Source: Theobroma cacao (Eukaryota; Streptophyta; Magnoliopsida; Malvales; Malvaceae). From it: a DNA stretch of 64,000 nucleotides. Position 1 is the stretch's first letter; each line of letters opens with the position of its first letter. The DNA is taken from assembly GCF_000208745.1 (NCBI RefSeq), contig NC_030854.1, forward strand, positions 35,348,152 through 35,412,151, in the 5' to 3' direction. The position numbers and the translations under genes are program-made. The notes under the pieces are model-generated. The model saw only the letters and a program-made list of their open reading frames with translations, was not told the DNA's origin and searched no databases. Shown one piece after another: positions 58,544 through 64,000 of this stretch.

Positions 58544-59335
58544 ATGGCCATGGCGAGCTATAGAGTGTCAAGTCAGAGAAGAATGAAGACACCGGCGAAG
58601 GAGGTTGCCGATGTTGACGACCTCTTAACAGAAATCCTCCGATGATTTCATACAAAGACTCTGTTACAGTTCAAACTCATTTCAAAACAATGGCTATCGC
58701 TTATAACAAGATTCGATTTCAACATTTCCAACGCTCACTTCCTCTTCAATGAAGGCTCTCTCAAACCTTCGGCACTCTTTCTCAATGTCATCGACAGACA
58801 ACCACCTACGAAGTTCATGCTCCTTCCTTTGAACCGCGACACCAAACAACTCCCGCTCTTGGATTTCATAAATGCCCCTGACATCAAAATTATGCAATCT
58901 TGCAATGGTTTGCTACTTTGCACTTCTGATTATGATATTCGGAGTTATTTTATCTGTAACCCTGTTATCAAGAAATTCAAGATGGTCTCTTTTCCAAGGC
59001 CTCCAATGCTGGAATATCAGCTTGTTGGTGTCAATCTTGCTTTCAACCTGTCGAATCACCTTATTATAAGATTATTTCTATTTGGCAATAAGTTTTCCTC
59101 GACAAAGACGAGGAAAACAAATTGCTTACGTCATATGATTTCTAACTTTTCTATGAACATATATTCATCGAAGACAGATTTTTGGAGTGTATCGAAAATC
59201 AAATTTACTTCAGAGGTCGCTATATAGTTCAACCATGCTGTTTTCTTTAACGATGCAATCCATTGGGATAGTGCTGCTAAAGAGTCACTATGCTTTGATG
59301 TGGAGATTGAATGCTCGAAACACTCTCTTGTGTTT
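58544..59335 (+). pseudogene. F-box/F-box-associated protein, 5' half, broken
   Basis: The start at 58544 leads into an F-box (VDDLLTEILR, then stop TGA at 58643-58645, then LLQFKLISKQWLSLIT). It continues with SALFLNVIDRQPPTKFMLLP and SCNGLLLCTS..YFICNPVIKKF. A frame change occurs near 59050-59110, and TAG at 59225-59227 ends that frame. NAHFLF and FFNDAIHWDSAAKESLCFDV follow in sequence. About 370 bp are then deleted relative to the duplicate at 37.75-38.13 kb. The family (At5g07610-like) acts as SCF substrate adaptors. This copy is dead. Confidence 0.88.
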
Positions 59336-59743
59336 GAGAGTGCAACCACTTCAACCTTGTTGAATAATTCTACTGGTTTATAAGCTTTGATGTTATATTA
59401 TTACAATGTTTTGGTACTGTTTTTTACAGTCCTGCTATTCTGTTCATCTTCTTATGTTAACTGTTCCCATTGCAAACTTGCAACAAAAATAATGTTTATC
59501 AGTTTGCAAAGTTAAATGAATCTGGTTGCCTATTCCTTGTACATACTTAATTATTCAGTTCTATACATTGCTTTGTAGTAGTATTTTTTAATCTCAATGT
59601 TTTACAACAGCTTAAATGGCCTCCAATTCAATCTAGAGGTCGTAAGTTACACCATTTTGTCTTGGTAGGACTATCAAGTAGTAAGAGGAATTTCTCTAGT
59701 AAATTATGTCCTTTCACCTACAATCATTGACCTCGGCTTTCTA

Positions 59744-59902
59744 GCTGTTGCTCTTGCTGCTTTAAGCAGCCAGAATCCTGGTGTCATTACAATAGCAATT
59801 AATGCAGAGTTTGGATCAGAGCCAGCCATTAATCCTGATCTTCTAGCCAAGGCCTTTAAACTGGACAGAAAAATGGTGAAAAATCTTCAGTCAAAATTCT
59901 GA
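59744..59902 (+). pseudogene. GLP 3'-end fragment (GLP7)
   Basis: Duplicate of 38553-38712, without the extra T, so the tail frame ([20 protein letters not shown]) is open to the TGA at 59900-59902. No cupin motifs upstream; non-functional. Confidence 0.9.
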
Positions 59903-60302
59903 GGATATCAACTGGGATGAATGCTTCTACCTTGCAGCTTATGTTGAATAATGTTTTACATCCCTTGTAATTGTAACAATTCTTTCTGAAATGCAAAATA
60001 AAAGAGGTTCCTGGTGGACCTCTGCTTCTGTTGCAATCTGCTTCCAGATTGAACCCACATGTAAAAGATATATTTGGATTTGGAGTCTGCAAAATCTTTA
60101 TTCCATTAGAGCTCTATAAAACAAATACAACAAGTACATCCCTTCTTCATAGATGAGAACTGAATGTTACCTAAAAGGAAATAAAAGGCTACAATTCCAG
60201 AAAAACAAATCCTAACCAAAAAAACTGAAATCAAAATATAATGATTGATGAGAACTCAATCTTCGATGGTATGAACGTTTTGAAGCCACTGCAGAACCAA
60301 AT

Positions 60303-61257
60303 CTAAAAATGCTTGTAATAGCAATTCTGTCGAGACAGAAGAATTTGATAACCTTTGCCACGAGGGCACTTGACATGAAGGTCCCAACACTTCCCAATAT
60401 TCTCCACTCTCACAGCTTCTTCACAATCCAGCTCTCCATCATACTACTGTAAAAGAATCTGATATTTACTGACAGTAGCTAAGTAATAAAGATGAAAAAG
60501 AAGAACAGAGAATTAGCTAAAAAAGAATTGGAAATTTCATTGATCGACAGAATATTTTCAAATAACGGCTACAAGCAAATTTATATTCACTACTGAGAGC
60601 TATTCCTTAGATGTAGCCTCGAGAAAAAAAACAAACCCAACAAAATCGGATCAAAACACAGAAAACAGAAAAAGAATTTTATGTTGCTCTAACAGTCTAA
60701 AAACGAGAAATTAAACCAAAACAAAATAACAAACATATGACCGTTGGACTGACAAAAATGACACTCATGAAGAGCGTTTTACAAGGAAAAATTAAAAGAC
60801 TAGTGAAACGACACTTATGTTATTGTTTCACAAACTTAAAACACTTAAATGTCTCTGCGACACCGTTTTGCATAGCTTTTAAAAACAGTTACTTCAGGTG
60901 CTTTCCTCCAGCCTTCAGCAGCAGATTACACCAGATTGAAGGTCACTTTCCAACATCTACAACAATAAACTTGACATGTTAATACCACTCATAAAATGCA
61001 AGCTAAATTGATATAAACCAACCATCTCAATTTGTCAAAACATTTCAGAAATCAGAAGTTTGTTTCTTCACTAATTTCCCCAATTTTACCACCATTGATA
61101 CAAAAGCAAGTATCAAAACTTCTTTTTCCTCAACAACTAGAAAGCGTGACCTTGAGAAAGAAAAGCAAACCTTTATTGCCTCAGTGGTGCACACATCTCC
61201 ATCTTCTCGCGTTGCCTCATCGCAACATTGACTCATCTGTTTCATCCGCTCCTTCAT
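60303..61257 (-). pseudogene. Small gene, copy 3, disrupted by a solo LTR
   Basis: Exon 1 (61171-61257) and exon 2 (about 60303-60443) match copy 2 almost exactly, but a 508-bp LTR is inserted at the intron-exon 2 border, splitting the acceptor region. The original ttgtag/gatgatgg becomes ttgtaga-LTR-gtagtatgatgg. A new AG (gtag/tatgatgg) remains, so splicing to a nearby site is possible but the frame start of exon 2 is altered. Confidence 0.8.
60448..60955 (-). mobile_element. Solo LTR, copia-like, 508 bp
   Basis: Absent from copy 1 of the duplication, which shows the empty site. Ends (minus) TGTTGGAAAG ... TTTTACA; flanks actac / tctac (plus, 60443-60447 and 60956-60960) match at four of five positions as a target duplication. 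Carries cgatcaatgaaatttcc-type 3' LTR sequence on the minus strand. Confidence 0.85.
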
Positions 61258-61435
61258 TATCCTCAGCCTCGACCATCAACATACATAACAAAACGATAAC
61301 GTTGTTGAAGCTATAACGGTTGATGGATTCATGGAGTTGTGGGTTAGCTTCACGGTTGATGGATTCTTGGAGTTGTGGGTTATCTTCTTCTTGGAGTGGA
61401 ACTTCAAAGTCTGGTTCTTGGTTCATTTCGCTCAT
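61217..61435 (-). CDS. Upstream small ORF of copy 3 (72 residues)
   Basis: Same peptide as at 39517-39699 with an in-frame 36-bp (12-codon) tandem duplication (NPQLQESINREA / NPQLHESINRYS). The reading frame is kept. The overlap with the next frame is again 41 bases. Confidence 0.45.
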   Translation of the reverse strand: MSEMNQEPDFEVPLQEEDNPQLQESINREANPQLHESINRYSFNNVIVLLCMLMVEAEDNEGADETDESMLR

Positions 61436-61521
61436 TGGTTATGCCTTTGTGGACTTTTCAAGATTTCAATCTTATTAGAGAGATCGTGTTTTCTGGTTGA
61501 AATGCAGGGGAGGAGGGAAAA

Positions 61522-64000
61522 TGTAATACCCTCAAAAATATCCTACTTAATTAATTATATAAAAAGTTATAATCTATATTAAATAAATAAATATATAAAA
61601 TACAAGTTCAACTTTTTATAATTGTAATTATGACTTTGGATTTGTTTATTTTATCTGACAACAACTCACTAAATCACGTTAAAAAAATAATAAATATTAG
61701 TTTATTTCATCAAACTCAAACGATAGGCAGTCAGAGGAGCTTAGCACCAGGGAAGAAAAAAGACAAAGGAAAGGGAAAAGTATTGAAGGAATTGCTGATT
61801 AAGGTAAGTTGGTGTTATATTGTCATAATTTTGGTACAAAAAATCCTAAATTAATTGTATTTTCTTACCTTTTATTTAAATTCGGCACTTTTCCTTTGAC
61901 TTTTCGACAGCATGATGGGTACCAATGAAAAGGTCCTGAAAAGATCTTTCCAATGGTTTTTGTAGCATCTCATTTGAGTTATGAAGATATGGATTTTTCA
62001 AGTTAATTAGAAACCTGGTTTTCAACAGTTTTGGCAATCTAACTTTGGGTCACTGGAACTCCATATTCCGGTAACTTTTTTGGTCGTTTGTTTGACGGCT
62101 TTTGTAGTATGAAATGAGGTGTTTATTTTGGCATCAATGGCTCGGTTAGAGGCTTCCTGTGTTAAGAGAATTAAAACCTCAAAGTGGGCTCGTTGATACT
62201 GAAAACCCATAAATTTGGGTATTTTTGCGATGATTTCTAGAATTTTGGCTTTCGAAACTTGAGAATTTTGTGTTGTTTTTAATTGAAAAAAATTCTGGTG
62301 TTGTAGTATGATATGAATACTTCAAATTGATGTTGATTTTATCACTGAAAATAATTCGGGTTAAGAGTTATAAGTCATTGAAGTAAGCCAAATGGTCATG
62401 AAAATCTAAATTTCAGAATTTATAAAAATTCGTTTTTAATTATTTTAAAAATTATTCTTGACTTATATTCAACCTGTTTTGCTAGAAACTTCAAAAAATT
62501 AAGCAATTTAAATTTTAGTGAATTTTTGTGTAATAAATATTTATCTGATAAATTATTTTTAAATTGACATATCTTGAAAAATTTTATTAAAAATATTCAA
62601 ATTAAATTTTGATTTGCATTTAAAACAGATTCACCCAACCTCATATTGTTACTGATTTTGTATTATAATCTATGAGTTTCTAAATTCTAAATGTTTTATA
62701 TATTTATAAATTATTAAAGGAATTAAATTGATTTTGATCAGCAAAAGAGGTGCTACACCTTAAATGCCATAGAATGACCAGCAGAAGTTATGATTCTTTT
62801 TGATAAGATTACACTGTTGGTTTCTAATTCCGAGTACTTTGAATCAATAGGCTTCAAGAGGTTTCTAATTCCTTATCCTTCGAGTTTGGTTTAGCGAATC
62901 AGGTAAGTGACTGATATCCCTTCAGTGTTTTCACATCCTAAAAATTAGCCTTAATCTGAATTTGTACGTGAGATATAATATTTTGTCCTATGATTTATTA
63001 AAATCGGGTTGAGCATGCAAAATGTATATGTATATGAGAGTACATGTTGGATTTAGAATGTGGTTTATGCAATATGTGATTTCTGATTTTGAAATTTGTT
63101 CATGACTTTGTATAATGTATTCATATATGTTTTCGTAAATAAAAACATAAATATTTAGTTTGAGACAAATATGCTTTTGTGGTTTATAAGATATATTTGA
63201 GAAATTTGATATAATGTTTTATGAACTTTAGGCAATTTAAAAATATATATTTATGTTTTGTCTCCTAGTATAGCTATGCTTTGATCTTGCTAATGGGGGT
63301 TAAATGTTGGTCATGTCGACATGTATTCAGTGATTAGAGATCGATCTCCTAACCGTACCACCGGTTACATAACAGTGGTATTTGTGATATCTATTCAGTG
63401 CAGCCAATGGTTGCTTTTGATATATTTCTGACCCGTGCCACCGAGGTTAATTGTAGTTCTATTTTTGACTTATGCCACATGGGTTAAGTGTGGTCGTAGC
63501 ATGTTATAGGAGACCATTAAAATTTAAAGTATTTGTTAAATATGTTTGTTTTGTTATTTGAAAGTAGATATTTTGAAGTATATGATTCTGAATAAGATTA
63601 CCCAATATTTTGTCTTGCCATTCATAAATGATATTTTGGCCTAAATGTTTTAAGCATGCTTAATCCGGTTGAAGGAATGTTAGTTACTTGCTGAGTGGTT
63701 GTACTCATTCCTATAATCCTTATCATTTTTACAGATTTCAACATGTATTCATGTGTGGGGATTAGACTTGCTCGATGAGAGCTTTGGTTAGCAAGATTTG
63801 TACATGCATTTTGACATTTATAAGTTTTGATGTACGTATTCGATTTTTAGTTTGTAAAGAGATGATAGCTAGATGAGAAATTTGTACCTTTTGGAGGATT
63901 AAATATATTGTACTATTTGGAGATTTGAAGTTTAGTAAAGTCTAAAATTTAAAAAGATTTTAGAATTATTTCATTTAGTTTAGTAAGATATGGTTGCATC
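61522..64000 (+). mobile_element. Long LTR of a chromovirus-like (Del/Tekay-type) Ty3 element, partial
   Basis: Begins tgtaataccctc, a start typical of Del/Tekay LTRs, exactly where homology to copy 1 of the duplication breaks (gggaaaa / ggtag in copy 1). Includes paired cgtgccaccgaggttaa and gtaccaccggttacat motifs near 63350-63450 and gttacttgctgagtggttgtactcat near 63690, common in these LTRs. Runs past the window end, so at least 2.48 kb. No coding sequence within it. Confidence 0.7.

Larger units (their letters stand above)
59279..61521. repeat. Segmental duplication copy 2 (partner 37712-39775)
   Basis: Collinear with copy 1 apart from the ~370-bp deletion near 59316, a 508-bp solo LTR at 60448-60955 and a 36-bp tandem duplication near 61321-61392. 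It ends where the chromovirus-like LTR begins at 61522. Confidence 0.93.

Overview
The window is nuclear DNA of a flowering plant, almost certainly a eudicot and probably a rosid. Evidence: intron-containing genes with plant-only families (PUB-type U-box/ARM protein, germin-like cupins, DC1 protein, F-box-associated domain), AT-rich intergenic DNA, TATAAATA-type promoters, and dense LTR retrotransposons, a MULE and a hAT element. I cannot name the species. All exon boundaries were read by eye from splice signals and reading frame; no alignment was run.

Layout. 0-1.6 kb: 3' end of a dead Ty1/copia element. 3.7-5.5 kb: a three-exon gene for anaphase-promoting complex subunit 13 (APC13/BONSAI type). 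8.2-10.9 kb (minus): a two-exon U-box/ARM E3 ligase close to Arabidopsis PUB9. 13.6-16.9 kb (minus): a four-exon gene for the U11/U12 snRNP 48K protein of the minor spliceosome, with a CHHC zinc finger and an RS-rich tail. About 0.7 kb lying 3' of this gene is also present beside the first copia relic. 19.4-24.9 kb: a structurally complete copia element (284-bp LTRs, AATAA target duplication) with a decayed coding region.

26.8-45.6 kb is a germin-like protein (GLP) cluster: GLP1 (intact), GLP2 (GC-AG intron, C-terminus cut short), GLP3 (intact, minus strand), GLP4 (pseudogene with an approximately 1.8-kb intron) and a fifth remnant. Between them lie a MULE relic, a minus-strand copia relic, an F-box-associated fragment, a GLP 3' fragment and two copies of a small unrecognised gene. 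The module [F-box piece - GLP 3' fragment - small gene] recurs nearly identically at 59.3-61.5 kb, where the F-box 5' half survives, a solo copia LTR sits at the splice acceptor of the small gene, and a long chromovirus-like LTR truncates the rest.

45.8-58.5 kb is a repeat accumulation zone. Long LTRs of one Athila/Tat-like Ty3 family, two of them solo LTRs with perfect 5-bp target duplications, are layered with a hAT-type element, a copia 3' end, a DC1 pseudogene and an internally deleted Ty3/gypsy element. Genes that look functional: APC13, PUB9-like, U11-48K, GLP1, GLP3, probably GLP2, and possibly the small gene at 39.1-39.7 kb. I see no operon, CRISPR array or other prokaryotic system. 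The least explained item is the three-copy small gene with a conserved overlapping upstream reading frame.
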